NCBI RefSeq assembly: GCF_030012985.1
Contig: NZ_CP120233.1
Coordinates: 1,526,001-1,590,000, forward strand
Reading direction: 5' to 3'
Source of the DNA: Microbulbifer sp. VAAF005
Lineage (GTDB): Bacteria > Pseudomonadota > Gammaproteobacteria > Pseudomonadales > Cellvibrionaceae
DNA length: 64,000 nt
Below are positions 9,008 to 18,406 of the stretch, piece after piece. The first letter of the stretch is position 1, and every line of letters begins with the position of its first letter. The translations under genes and the position numbers were made by a program. Under the pieces are notes generated by a model. The model did not search any database and was not told the DNA's origin. It saw only the letters and a program-made list of their open reading frames with translations.

Positions 9008-9786
9008 AAGACTCCTCCGAATACCTGGAAAAAAAAGCCTTCTTCGATAGCCTCCTTACAATTTATGGGCGCAAGCCTGTACTCGAGGCTCTCGAGGATT
9101 TATCTGTACCCGTCCATAAATTACATCTGGCCAGCAGCAACCGGCGCGACCAGCTAATCCAGCGAATGGAAACCCTGGCGGAAGAGCGTCAGATTGAAAT
9201 TGCTTACTGGGATCGCAAGGGCCTGTCCCGGATTTCGAAGAATTCCCGTCAGGACCAAGGTGTAGCCCTCGACCTGGCCCTGCCGCACTACGGCAGAGCG
9301 GAGGACTTTTTACAGAAGGTTGCAGCCCCAGAGCACAAAAACACCTATGAACTCCTGGCCCTGGATGGCATAACCAACCCTCAAAACCTGGGCATGATTA
9401 TTCGCTCAGCCTGTGCCGGCGGCATTGATGGAATCATCCTGCCAAAGAAAGGCTGTGCACAGATAGACCCCCTCGTTATCAAAGCCAGCACAGGCACCCT
9501 GTTTAAAACCCGGGTTTTGCGCTGTGACAAATTGGCAGCCACCCTGGGGGAGTTCCGCGAAGCGGGGGCTCAGGTTTGCGGGCTGTCATCCCACGCCCAG
9601 ACGACCTTAAAAGAGGTCTCCAGTAAAGTCTCCACAATTTTTGTGCTGGGCAATGAAACCCGCGGTGTTAGCGATGCCGTCGCAGCTCAGTGCAATGAAC
9701 TGGTGCGTATCCCCATGCAAAACGATGTGGAAAGCTTGAATGTGGCGGTCACGGCCGCACTAATTAGCTTCCGTCGAGAAATCTAA
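9004..9786 (+). CDS. TrmH/SpoU-family rRNA or tRNA 2'-O-methyltransferase
   Basis: A SPOUT-class RNA methyltransferase that transfers a methyl group from SAM to a ribose 2'-OH. The N-terminal substrate-binding domain starts IYGRKPVLEAL, and the knotted catalytic domain carries LDGITNPQNLGMIIRSA (motif 1), VLGNETRGVSD (motif 2) and IPMQNDVESLNVAVTAAL (motif 3). At 260 aa it is the size of RlmB/TrmH-like enzymes, but the target nucleotide cannot be told from sequence. The GTG start overlaps the stop of the previous gene. Last gene of the operon; a GC-rich hairpin follows. Confidence 0.9.
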   Translation: MKDSSEYLEKKAFFDSLLTIYGRKPVLEALEDLSVPVHKLHLASSNRRDQLIQRMETLAEERQIEIAYWDRKGLSRISKNSRQDQGVALDLALPHYGRAEDFLQKVAAPEHKNTYELLALDGITNPQNLGMIIRSACAGGIDGIILPKKGCAQIDPLVIKASTGTLFKTRVLRCDKLAATLGEFREAGAQVCGLSSHAQTTLKEVSSKVSTIFVLGNETRGVSDAVAAQCNELVRIPMQNDVESLNVAVTAALISFRREI

Positions 9787-9796
9787 CTCTGCCCCT

Positions 9797-9818
9797 GTGG
9801 GAGGTGCCCGCCTCCCAC
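9797..9818 (+). terminator. GC-rich hairpin after the trmH-family gene
   Basis: An 8-bp perfect stem GTGGGAGG/CCTCCCAC with a 6-base loop starts 10 bp after the stop codon. The following bases are only partly T-rich, so this could be a weak intrinsic terminator or an mRNA 3' end stabiliser. Confidence 0.5.
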
Positions 9819-10096
9819 TCCTTCAACTTATCCCACGAGTTCAATCCCAATCTAACCAGGATTATCCACTACCCACAGATTCTGTGGATATCTCTGTGAC
9901 TAACTTAGAGTAGTAGGCCGCAAAGGCCCGCCATTTGGTCTATGTGACAATATGAAGAAAAAATAAACAACCCGGGAAACGCTCAAAAAATCAACGAGTT
10001 AGAGAAAACTTAGCTAAGCGTTTAGCGACAATCCGTACCAATTAAAGATCGAATAGAGAGAAGGGGCCGCTGTGGAAAATGAGACGCGAAGCCCAA
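9819..10096. other. Intergenic region between trmH-family gene and guaA; no gene seen
   Basis: No credible reading frame. It contains a perfect 7-bp palindrome CCACAGA-T-TCTGTGG at 9873-9887, embedded in a wider imperfect inverted repeat TATCCAC...GTGGATA (9863-9890). The genes on either side converge, so a promoter role is not obvious. Confidence 0.5.
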
Positions 10097-10127
10097 AACA
10101 AAAAAAGAAAGGGGTGCTAAGCACCCC
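10097..10127 (-). terminator. Rho-independent terminator of guaA
   Basis: Read on the minus strand: stem GGGGTGC / GCACCCC with a TTA loop (10111-10127), directly followed by a T-rich run (complement of 10097-10110). It lies about 15 bp past the guaA stop codon. Confidence 0.9.
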
Positions 10128-10142
10128 CTCTCGATTCTACAG

Positions 10143-11720
10143 TTACTCCCACTCAATTGTCGCGGGAGGCTTACTGGAAACGTCGTAGACCACACGAGAG
10201 ATATGCTCTATCTCATTGATAATGCGGTTCGAAACCTTCTCAATCAGCTCATAGGGGAGATGCGCCCAGCGCGCTGTCATAAAGTCCACAGTCTCTACCG
10301 CGCGAAGAGCAACCACGTATTCATATCGGCGGCCATCGCCGACAACACCCACAGATTTTACCGGAAGGAATACGGCAAAGGCCTGGCTGGTTTTGTGATA
10401 CCAATCGGCGTTGTGCAGCTCCTCGATAAAGATCGCATCCGCCTCTCTCAGAATATCTGCATATTCCCGCTTTACCTCACCGAGAATCCGCACGCCCAGA
10501 CCCGGTCCCGGGAAGGGGTGACGGTAAACCATGTCGTAAGGCAGGCCCAGCTCCAGACCGATCTTACGAACCTCGTCTTTGAACAGTTCACGCAGGGGCT
10601 CTACCAGCTCAAACTGCATATCCTCCGGTAAGCCGCCCACATTGTGGTGAGACTTAATCACATGTGCCTTGCCGGTTTTTGCGGCGGCAGACTCAATAAC
10701 GTCTGGGTAAATAGTGCCCTGAGCCAGGAATTTCACGTCCTGTAACTTGGAAGCTTCGCGATCAAAAATCTCAATAAAGGTATTACCAATGATTTTGCGC
10801 TTGGCCTCAGGGTCCTTTTCACCTTCAAGACGCCCAAGGAAATCCTCTTCCGCATCAGAACGGATAACGCGAACGCCCATATTGTCGGCGAACATCTGCA
10901 TTACCTGGTCGCCTTCGTTTTTACGCAGAAGGCCATTATCTACAAATACGCAGGTCAGCTGATCGCCAATAGCCTTGTGCAGCAAAGCGGCTACCACAGA
11001 GCTGTCGACACCACCGGATAAACCGAGCAGCACCTTACCCTCGCCCACCTGATCGCGGACTTTAGCAATAGAGTCTTCAATAATGTTCGCGGGAGTCCAG
11101 AGTTTCTCACACCCGCAAATATCAATCACAAAGTGCTCATAAATACGCATGCCTTGCAGGGTATGAGTCACTTCCGGGTGGAACTGTACACCGAAGAAAT
11201 TCTTCTCAGCGTGGTACATACCGGCAATTGGGCAGGAATCGGTGGAAGCCAGCAGCTCAAAGCCCTCTGGCATCGCCACTACCTTGTCGCCGTGACTCAT
11301 CCAAACATCCAGTAGGGAACTGCCATCATCAGCGATATGATCTTTGATATCGCTCAACAGGTTGGATTGGCCTTCAACTTTTACCTGGGCGTAGCCAAAT
11401 TCGCGAATATCGCTGCCCTGTACGGTGCCTCCAAGCTGATGAGCCATGGTCTGCATGCCATAGCAAATGCCCAGAACCGGCACGCCCAGGTTATAAACCG
11501 CCTCCGGCGCGCGCGGGGAGCCCTCTTCCGGTACCGACTCGGGGCCACCGGCGAGAATAATGCCCTTGGGCTGATATTCACGAATTTCCTCTTCGGTCAT
11601 ATCGAAAGCGCGAATTTCAGAAAATACGCCCAGCTCGCGAACACGGCGGGCAATCAATTGTGTGTACTGGGACCCGAAGTCGAGAATGAGTATTCGGCTG
11701 GAATGGATATCTTGGCTCAT
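10143..11720 (-). CDS. guaA: GMP synthase (glutamine-hydrolysing)
   Basis: GuaA converts XMP, glutamine and ATP to GMP. The 525-aa protein has the usual three parts: class I glutamine amidotransferase (about 8-200; nucleophile Cys in [15 protein letters not shown], His/Glu in [10 protein letters not shown]), ATP pyrophosphatase (P-loop [14 protein letters not shown]) and the C-terminal dimerisation/XMP domain ending in [16 protein letters not shown] sequence (here [12 protein letters not shown]). Length is standard. guaB lies 101 bp upstream on the same strand, and a hairpin sits in the gap, so guaBA is very likely one operon. Confidence 0.97.
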   Translation of the reverse strand: MSQDIHSSRILILDFGSQYTQLIARRVRELGVFSEIRAFDMTEEEIREYQPKGIILAGGPESVPEEGSPRAPEAVYNLGVPVLGICYGMQTMAHQLGGTVQGSDIREFGYAQVKVEGQSNLLSDIKDHIADDGSSLLDVWMSHGDKVVAMPEGFELLASTDSCPIAGMYHAEKNFFGVQFHPEVTHTLQGMRIYEHFVIDICGCEKLWTPANIIEDSIAKVRDQVGEGKVLLGLSGGVDSSVVAALLHKAIGDQLTCVFVDNGLLRKNEGDQVMQMFADNMGVRVIRSDAEEDFLGRLEGEKDPEAKRKIIGNTFIEIFDREASKLQDVKFLAQGTIYPDVIESAAAKTGKAHVIKSHHNVGGLPEDMQFELVEPLRELFKDEVRKIGLELGLPYDMVYRHPFPGPGLGVRILGEVKREYADILREADAIFIEELHNADWYHKTSQAFAVFLPVKSVGVVGDGRRYEYVVALRAVETVDFMTARWAHLPYELIEKVSNRIINEIEHISRVVYDVSSKPPATIEWE

Positions 11721-11749
11721 GACTTACTCGATAACTGGATTAAATAACG

Positions 11750-11776
11750 GCAAACGGACCTTGAAGGTCCGTTTGC
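11750..11776 (-). promoter_or_regulatory. Strong intercistronic hairpin between guaB and guaA
   Basis: An 11-bp perfect stem GCAAACGGACC/GGTCCGTTTGC around a 5-base loop lies in the guaB-guaA spacer. On the minus strand it is followed by CCGTTATTT, a poor T-run. It may be a partial terminator or processing site that sets guaA below guaB, or a remnant of a repeat. Confidence 0.55.
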
Positions 11777-11821
11777 TGCTTGTTCCATCTAAATTTTTTT
11801 CACCTGGAGAAGGTCGAAGGC

Positions 11822-13318
11822 TTAGCGTCGGCCCACCGGGTAGTTGGGGGCTTCTTTAGTAATTTGAACGTCGTGGACATGGGACTCACCCATACCGGCT
11901 GCCGTGACCCGCACAAACTCTGGACGAGTGCGCATGGTCTCGATATCGACACTGCCGGTGTAACCCATGGCTGAACGCAAACCACCCATCATCTGATGAA
12001 CAATGGCTGACAGCGGACCTTTATAAGGCACTCGACCTTCGATGCCTTCCGGTACCAGTTTTTCAGCGCCCTTGCTCGCATCCTGGAAATAGCGATCGGA
12101 AGAACCCTGAGTGCGAGACATAGCACCGAGAGAACCCATCCCACGATAGGACTTGTAAGTACGGCCCTGATAGAGCTCAACTTCGCCCGGCGCCTCTTCG
12201 GTGCCGGCGAACATGGAACCCATCATGACAGATGAGGCGCCGGCAACAATTGCCTTGGAGATATCGCCGGAGTAACGGATACCACCGTCGGCGATCATGG
12301 GCACACCAAATTCTTTAAGGGCTGTGGCAACCTCTGCAATTGCCGTCACCTGGGGTACCCCGATACCCGTTACGATACGGGTGGTACAGATAGAACCGGG
12401 GCCAATACCCACTTTGACCGCATCCGCACCGGCCTCAACCAGTGCACGCGCTGCATCAGCCGTAGCAATGTTGCCACCGATCACATCCACCTGGGGGTGC
12501 ATTTCCTTAATGCGGCGCACGCGCTCAATCACATTGCGGGAGTGACCGTGAGCGGTATCTACTACCAGCACATCAACGCCGGCTTCTACCAATGCAGCTA
12601 CGCGATCATCGGTGTCCGGGCTGGTGCCCACAGACGCGCCCACACGCAGGCGACCGTCGGAATCCTTACAGGAGTTCGGGTACTGCTCTGCTTTGTTAAA
12701 GTCTTTAACAGTGATCAGGCCGCGCAACTCAAAGTTGTCGTTAACCACCAGTACTTTTTCGATACGGTGCTTATGCAGCAGTTCGCGTACTTCGTCGGGG
12801 CTCGCATCTTCGTGGGCCGTCACCAGACGCTCTTTCGGCGTCATGATGCTGGCGACACTGACGTCGAGATCAGTTAAGAAGCGAACGTCGCGGCTGGTAA
12901 CGATACCTACCAAATCGCCACGATCCATTACCGGTACACCGGAAATATTATGGTGACTGGTCAGCGCGATCAACTCGCGCACAGTGGCATCGGACTCAAT
13001 AGTAATAGGGTCTTTTACAACACCGGCTTCAAACTTCTTCACCGCGCGAACGGCAAGAGCTTGCTCTTCTATCGACATACTCTTGTGAATAATGCCGATA
13101 CCCCCTTCCTGGGCCAACGCAATGGCCAGGCGAGCTTCCGTCACCGTATCCATAGCAGCGGACACAATGGGGATGTTCAGGGTAATGTTGCGGGAGAGTT
13201 GGGTTTTTAAACTCACATCCTTGGCCGTGACCTCGGAATATCCGGGCACAAGTAGGACGTCGTCAAAAGTGAGGGCTTCGCGCGCGATGCGCAGATTGGA
13301 TTCAGACATTGTTGACAC
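11822..13318 (-). CDS. guaB: IMP dehydrogenase
   Basis: GuaB oxidises IMP to XMP with NAD, the committed step to guanine nucleotides. The TIM barrel begins with [17 protein letters not shown] and is interrupted by a CBS-domain pair at about 95-205; the catalytic loop is [17 protein letters not shown] with the active Cys, and the flap region holds the usual [10 protein letters not shown]. Length (about 498 aa) is standard. The GTG at 13318 has a GAGG at good spacing; an ATG three codons later (13309) is the alternative. It is divergent from xseA, with about 165 bp between for both promoters. Confidence 0.97.
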   Translation of the reverse strand: MSTMSESNLRIAREALTFDDVLLVPGYSEVTAKDVSLKTQLSRNITLNIPIVSAAMDTVTEARLAIALAQEGGIGIIHKSMSIEEQALAVRAVKKFEAGVVKDPITIESDATVRELIALTSHHNISGVPVMDRGDLVGIVTSRDVRFLTDLDVSVASIMTPKERLVTAHEDASPDEVRELLHKHRIEKVLVVNDNFELRGLITVKDFNKAEQYPNSCKDSDGRLRVGASVGTSPDTDDRVAALVEAGVDVLVVDTAHGHSRNVIERVRRIKEMHPQVDVIGGNIATADAARALVEAGADAVKVGIGPGSICTTRIVTGIGVPQVTAIAEVATALKEFGVPMIADGGIRYSGDISKAIVAGASSVMMGSMFAGTEEAPGEVELYQGRTYKSYRGMGSLGAMSRTQGSSDRYFQDASKGAEKLVPEGIEGRVPYKGPLSAIVHQMMGGLRSAMGYTGSVDIETMRTRPEFVRVTAAGMGESHVHDVQITKEAPNYPVGRR

Positions 13319-13483
13319 TCAAACCTCGAATAGGCGGGATTGGGTATCGGCGCGATTATACCTCTACGCGCCCAAAGCGCAAACATCAATTTGCAGAAAA
13401 ACGGATTTGTACAGTAAAGCTCTTTACCTATAAGGGCGATACTGCAATATTGCTCCGCCCAATACGCGCGACGAGATTCACCG

Positions 13484-14836
13484 ATGCAGACAATTCCCCC
13501 TAGTCAAAATGCCAAGCGCAGCGTGCTGTCGGTCAGTGACCTGAATCGGGAAGTTAAACATCTTTTGGAAAGCAGTGTGCCCCTTCTATGGATCAGTGGG
13601 GAGATTTCCAATTTTTCCATGCCCAGCTCCGGACACTGGTATTTTAGCCTTAAAGATGCGCGGGCCCAGGTGCGCTGCGCCATGTTTCGCGGTCGCAATC
13701 GCAGTGTCGCCTTTCGGCCGCAAAATGGTCGCGAGGTTTTAATCAGGGCCAGGGTGAGCCTGTACGAAGGGCGCGGAGAATTTCAGCTAATCGTTGAGCA
13801 TATGGAGGAGGCCGGCTTTGGCGCCCTGATGCGCCAGCTGGAACAGCTCAAAGCAAAACTGCATGCCGAAGGCCTGTTCGAAACAAGCAGAAAACGCTCT
13901 CTTCCGTTTTTGCCAACCAATATCGGCATTGTCACTTCGCCGACAGGCGCGGCAATACGGGATATGATTCACGTATTGGGCAGGAGACACCCTTCTGCAC
14001 AAATTGAAATCTGGCCCGTAGCCGTTCAAGGTCAGGGTGCAGCTCAGCAAATCGCGGCAGCGATTGAAAAAGCGGGCCGCAGTGGTCGCCACGATTTATT
14101 AATTGTCGGTCGCGGCGGAGGCTCCCTGGAAGACCTGTGGTCTTTTAATGAAGAAATTGTCGCCCGCGCACTGGCCGCAAGCCCTATTCCCACTATTTCT
14201 GCAGTCGGCCACGAAACCGATACGACTATTGCAGATTTAGCCGCAGACCTGCGCGCCCCCACCCCTTCTGCCGCGGCGGAAATAGCCAGCGCCAATGCTG
14301 CAGAAATTTTACAGCGGCTTGACCAGGTCCAGCGCAGATTGCACCGCGCCATGGACAACCAATTGAAGCATTTATCTCAACAGGTTCAATTGCGACGCAA
14401 CCGTTTGCGCCACCCCAAAGAGCAGCTCCTCAACCAAGCCCAACGGCTGGATCATTTGGAGATGCGCCTGATAGCAGCTTGCCAACAGCAAATCCAAAAT
14501 CGCAAATCCCAGTTGGATTCCGCCTCCAGAGCTTTTGCCCACAACCTACCGACACGCCGACTCGACAACAGTCGAAAGCAGTTAATCCAACTCAAGGGAA
14601 ACCTGGAGCGTGCGATACAACTGATATTACAGCGCGGCGGTGACAAACTCTCCCACGGGGCCCAATTACTACAAAACATCAGTCCCCTGGCAGTATTGCA
14701 GCGAGGCTACGCCATTGTTCTGGATTCAGAAAATCGCGCAATTCGCGATAGTTCAGAACTGGATACCGACCAGCAAGTCCATATTAAGCTGGCCAAAGGG
14801 AACTTCACTGCAAAAGTTAATACCATCGAAAACTGA
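13484..14836 (+). CDS. xseA: Exodeoxyribonuclease VII large subunit
   Basis: XseA is the catalytic subunit of exonuclease VII, which degrades single-stranded DNA from both ends. The 450-aa protein has an N-terminal OB-fold (VSDLNREVKHLLES..LLWISGEISNFS), the central nuclease domain with GIVTSPTGAAIRDM, VGRGGGSLEDLWSFNEE and ISAVGHETDTTIADLAADLRAPTPSAAAE, and a long coiled-coil C-terminal part. The genomic context (divergent from guaB) is conserved in gammaproteobacteria. No xseB is seen in the window. Confidence 0.96.
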   Translation: MQTIPPSQNAKRSVLSVSDLNREVKHLLESSVPLLWISGEISNFSMPSSGHWYFSLKDARAQVRCAMFRGRNRSVAFRPQNGREVLIRARVSLYEGRGEFQLIVEHMEEAGFGALMRQLEQLKAKLHAEGLFETSRKRSLPFLPTNIGIVTSPTGAAIRDMIHVLGRRHPSAQIEIWPVAVQGQGAAQQIAAAIEKAGRSGRHDLLIVGRGGGSLEDLWSFNEEIVARALAASPIPTISAVGHETDTTIADLAADLRAPTPSAAAEIASANAAEILQRLDQVQRRLHRAMDNQLKHLSQQVQLRRNRLRHPKEQLLNQAQRLDHLEMRLIAACQQQIQNRKSQLDSASRAFAHNLPTRRLDNSRKQLIQLKGNLERAIQLILQRGGDKLSHGAQLLQNISPLAVLQRGYAIVLDSENRAIRDSSELDTDQQVHIKLAKGNFTAKVNTIEN

Positions 14837-14909
14837 TTTCTTTAACAATTAAAGGGCGCAAATCAAGCGACACTATAATGATTGAGGTAGAGTGCCTTCG
14901 GAGCAATAT

Positions 14910-17210
14910 ATGGATAGTGAATCTACTGCTATCCACCTCAACCAGTGGACCTTGATACTACTTTCAGTACTACTGCTTGCCCTTGCGGCCTGCACGGAAC
15001 CAGATCGTGATTCTGGAGTAGCCGAATCAGTCACCATGTCAGCTGCCGAAGCGCAGGATGCCGACAAGCGATCAGGGCAACTGCCTGAAATAACCCCCGC
15101 TAAAGAACAGCAAGTCAACTACGTCGAAACCGGTGACCTTAGGGACATAAGAAAACACGGCACAATTCGGTTCGTTAATTTAACCGGTGCTTCCGAGGAC
15201 CTGTTACCTCGTGACGATGTGGTGAGTCTCCGTCACTTCGAACTTGCCAACAAACTGGCCAAACAGTTAAAGCTGGAACCCAAGTGGATAAAAGCTGAAA
15301 CGCCCGATGACGCGGTGCAAATGCTGATCGATGGCCAGGCAGATGTAATTGCCTATAACCTGACTGTCACTGACGCCCGTGAAGAAATTATTGACTTCAC
15401 GGTTCCTCTTCGCCATTCGCGGTTAGTACTCGTCACTGGTCCTGAGGGTCCAGATATTTCAGATGCGAGCAAATTAAAGGACCTGGAATTTATTATCCCC
15501 GCCGGCTCTTCTATTAAAGAAACAGCAGAGCAACTTGTTGCCGAAAATCCAAACTCAAACCTAACTATTCGAGAAATTGATATTAATGGTAACCGAGATA
15601 CCTTGCTGGATATCATTAATGGCCAAAAGAACCGGGTTGCTATTTTGGAAGATTTTTCAGCCCAGGATTTGCGCAATTACCGCGATGACATGCGGATTGG
15701 TGCAGATGTATCTGAAGTACAAAATATTGCCTGGGGCGTACGCAAAGACTCCAAACGCCTGCATACCACTCTCGATAATTTTTTGACCCGCAACCTGGTT
15801 AAATCCCAGGAAGAACGCATTACCGATTGGAAGGGTATTAAAAAATCTGGAGTAATCAGGCTACTCACTTATAACGGGCCGACAACCTATTTCTTATGGA
15901 AAGGGGTATTAATGGGGTTTGACTACGACCTAGCCCAGGCTTTTGCCAATAAGCACAAACTCCAACTCCAGGTTATTGTTGTCCCCTACGAAGAAGACCT
16001 TGCCGACTGGCTGAGGGCGGGTCGCGGTGACTTTGCCGGGGCCGAACTCAATATTACCAGTGCCCGTGAAGACCAGGGCATGGTATTCACCAAGCCCTAT
16101 GTCGAATCCACAGACCAGATCGTCAGTGGTAAAGGCAGCCCCCCTATTACCCAGATTCAGGATCTTAATGGCCGCAAATTAACCCTGCGCGCCTATTCAT
16201 CATTTATTGAAACCGCTGAAACACTGAAAGAAGCTGGTATTGATGTCGATATCCGTGTGGCGCCGCCAGATATTTCCCAGTCACAAATCTTCTCATTAAT
16301 CGCCGACGGGCTGGTAGATGCGACTATATCCCACTCCGGTCGAGCCAAGATTGAGGCATCCGTTCAGCCACAACTGGTACTCGGAACCCTTATCGGTGAC
16401 CCGCGTCCACAGGGCTGGATGGTATTAAGACAAAATTGGCACCTGTTACAGAACTTGAATAAGTTTTTGAAAAATTATAGAAAAACGAGCCAGTACCAGA
16501 AGCAGTACCAGGCTTATTTTGAGCCGAACAAACGATTTACCCAGCGAGTAAGTTCCCGGGTAATACCGGGAGAAAACCTCTCTCCTTACGATGAGTTGGT
16601 GAAGGAATCTGCCTTTAAATACGATTTTGATTGGCGCATGATCGTCGCGCAAATGTGGCAGGAGAGCAATTTCAACCCTAAAGCCGTATCTCCAGTTGGC
16701 GCGCAGGGGTTGATGCAGGTAATGCCTGCCACAGCCGAGGAAATGGGATTTCCTCCGCCGCTGTTCGAACCTGAAAGAGGTATTAAAGCGGGGGTAAAAT
16801 ATATGGATTGGGTGCGCGATCGCTTTAATCCCGCTTTGCCAACCGTAAATAAACTCTGGTTTACTCTCGCTTCCTACAATGCCGGATACGGCCACTTACT
16901 CGATGCCCAACGGCTGGCTAAAGAATTGGGACTGGATCCCAATGTGTGGTTCGACAATGTGGAAGTCGCCATGCTGAAACTGGCCCAGCCCCAATACTTT
17001 AAACGGGCGAGATACGGCTATGTGAGAGGCTCCGAGCCCGTGCAGTATGTACGCAATATCAGCAATCTCTACAAAGCCTATGTGGAAATGATGAGCGATG
17101 ATGTGACAGTCCGCCCACCTCTACAGCGCTTGCCCGGCAAAATCTATTGTGAACCCGGGGATGTGCCTGAGGGCGTTATTCAGCGGATGCCCACTTACTC
17201 CTCGCCCTAG
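14910..17210 (+). CDS. MltF-like lipoprotein: two SBP_bac_3 domains plus SLT transglycosylase
   Basis: A periplasmic lipoprotein of 766 aa. The signal peptide ends at the lipobox LAAC near residue 28. Two solute-binding (SBP_bac_3) folds follow in tandem, at about 55-285 (starts LRDIRKHGTIRFVNL, with DGQADVIAYNLTVTDAR) and about 290-525 (WKGIKKSGVIRLLTY, then GRGDFAGAELNITSARED). The C-terminal lytic transglycosylase domain (about 560-700) has catalytic Glu585 in WQESNFNPKAVSPVGAQG plus MQVMPATA and ASYNAGYG. MltF normally has one SBP domain and about 480 aa, so this is an expanded form. The ATG at 14910 has GGAG at 6 bp; a GTG at 14892 is possible. The enzyme cuts peptidoglycan, probably gated by bound muropeptides. 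Confidence 0.88.
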   Translation: MDSESTAIHLNQWTLILLSVLLLALAACTEPDRDSGVAESVTMSAAEAQDADKRSGQLPEITPAKEQQVNYVETGDLRDIRKHGTIRFVNLTGASEDLLPRDDVVSLRHFELANKLAKQLKLEPKWIKAETPDDAVQMLIDGQADVIAYNLTVTDAREEIIDFTVPLRHSRLVLVTGPEGPDISDASKLKDLEFIIPAGSSIKETAEQLVAENPNSNLTIREIDINGNRDTLLDIINGQKNRVAILEDFSAQDLRNYRDDMRIGADVSEVQNIAWGVRKDSKRLHTTLDNFLTRNLVKSQEERITDWKGIKKSGVIRLLTYNGPTTYFLWKGVLMGFDYDLAQAFANKHKLQLQVIVVPYEEDLADWLRAGRGDFAGAELNITSAREDQGMVFTKPYVESTDQIVSGKGSPPITQIQDLNGRKLTLRAYSSFIETAETLKEAGIDVDIRVAPPDISQSQIFSLIADGLVDATISHSGRAKIEASVQPQLVLGTLIGDPRPQGWMVLRQNWHLLQNLNKFLKNYRKTSQYQKQYQAYFEPNKRFTQRVSSRVIPGENLSPYDELVKESAFKYDFDWRMIVAQMWQESNFNPKAVSPVGAQGLMQVMPATAEEMGFPPPLFEPERGIKAGVKYMDWVRDRFNPALPTVNKLWFTLASYNAGYGHLLDAQRLAKELGLDPNVWFDNVEVAMLKLAQPQYFKRARYGYVRGSEPVQYVRNISNLYKAYVEMMSDDVTVRPPLQRLPGKIYCEPGDVPEGVIQRMPTYSSP

Positions 17211-17224
17211 GCAACCACAAGCCC

Positions 17225-18202
17225 TCACAAGGTTAAAACGATTTTCCCGGTGATAGTGCCAGACTCGAGTAATTTATGGGCCTCAACCGCCTGATGCAGA
17301 GGAAATTCAGCGGCTAGTTGCGGCCGCACTTTACCCGCTTCAATTAGCGGCCAAACCTTTTGCTCCAGTGATTTCGCAATACCGGCTTTCACTTCTGGCG
17401 AGCGTGCCCTCAAAGTTGAGCCGGTCAATGTAAGTCGCTTCAACATCACCGGCATCATATTTACTTCTACTTTAGCGCCAGCCAGGTAGGCAATATTCAC
17501 GATTCTGCCGTCGTTAGCGGCCACACGAATATTGCTATTGATATAGCTACCGCCCACCATATCCAAGATAACATCAGCTCCGTGATCATCTGTCATCTCG
17601 CGCACCACGGAGACAAAATCTTCATCCCGATAGTTGATCGCCTTCTCCGCTCCCAAGGCCACACAGGCTGCGCATTTATCTTCTGTTCCCGCAGTAGTGA
17701 AAACCCGGGCTCCCAATTGATGGGCCAGCTGGATTGCCGTGGTACCAATGCCAGAGGAACCACCATGGATTAAAATCACCTCACCCGGCTTTAAACCCGC
17801 GCGGTCAAATACATTAGTCCATACGGTGAAAAAAGTTTCCGGCAATGCAGCTGCCTCAATAAGACTAAGGCCTGCAGGGACCGGGAGGCATTGTCCCTCT
17901 GGGGCTACTGCGTACTCTGCGTAACCTCCACCATTGGTCAGGGCACAAACTTTATCTCCCACCTGCCAGCGCACAACTTTTTCCCCGACTTCAACAACCT
18001 CACCAGCCACTTCCAATCCCAATACCGGCGATGCCCCGGAAGGTGCGGGATAATGCCCTTGGCGCTGCACAATATCAGGGCGATTAACCCCAGCTGCAGC
18101 TACACGGATAAGGACTTCGTCTGCGCCGGGAACAGGCTTATCCATCTCCTTCAATTGCATAACTTCAGGCCCGCCAAATGTAGGCAGATCAATAAACCGC
18201 AT
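17225..18202 (-). CDS. Zinc-independent NAD(P)H quinone oxidoreductase (MDR family)
   Basis: A 325-aa medium-chain dehydrogenase/reductase of the quinone oxidoreductase branch. It starts MRFIDLPTFGGPEVM, has GVNRPDIVQRQGHYP and LGLEVAGEVVEVGEKV in the catalytic domain, and a nucleotide-binding motif HGGSSGIGTTAIQLAHQLGA. No structural-zinc Cys cluster is visible, as expected for this branch. The ATG at 18202 is preceded by AAAGGGGAAAAAT, a strong Shine-Dalgarno; a longer frame to 18259 lacks this. It converges with the transglycosylase gene. Confidence 0.88.
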   Translation of the reverse strand: MRFIDLPTFGGPEVMQLKEMDKPVPGADEVLIRVAAAGVNRPDIVQRQGHYPAPSGASPVLGLEVAGEVVEVGEKVVRWQVGDKVCALTNGGGYAEYAVAPEGQCLPVPAGLSLIEAAALPETFFTVWTNVFDRAGLKPGEVILIHGGSSGIGTTAIQLAHQLGARVFTTAGTEDKCAACVALGAEKAINYRDEDFVSVVREMTDDHGADVILDMVGGSYINSNIRVAANDGRIVNIAYLAGAKVEVNMMPVMLKRLTLTGSTLRARSPEVKAGIAKSLEQKVWPLIEAGKVRPQLAAEFPLHQAVEAHKLLESGTITGKIVLTL

Positions 18203-18294
18203 ATTTTTCCCCTTTATAGGTTCACTTTTATTGCCACGCCAACAAAACAAGAGTATCAAAAATCATCAAGCAGTTTTTATTCAACACGCAACCC

Positions 18295-18351
18295 AATAAA
18301 AAACGGCCAGCCCCATCACAACTTTTAATTGTGAAAAGGAACTGGCCGTTT
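18295..18351 (-). terminator. Terminator of the TonB-receptor gene
   Basis: On the minus strand an outer 10-bp stem AAACGGCCAG/CTGGCCGTTT (18301-18310 with 18342-18351) encloses a second small stem CACAA/TTGTG, and CTGGCCG is followed by a run of six T. It sits about 55 bp past the receptor stop and before the quinone oxidoreductase gene. Confidence 0.85.
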
Positions 18352-18406
18352 CGAAGTCTGCTGGCTTAAAAATTACTTTCTCTAAGCAGCAAATTCTCAA
18401 CCGAGA

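Noticed and set aside
9862..9890. Two DnaA-box-like 9-mers (TTATCCACT and TGTGGATAT) and a palindrome after trmH
   Set aside because: Only two sites, each with a mismatch, in a convergent gap with no origin-type AT-rich repeats or dnaA/gidA neighbours; probably chance or an mRNA hairpin.
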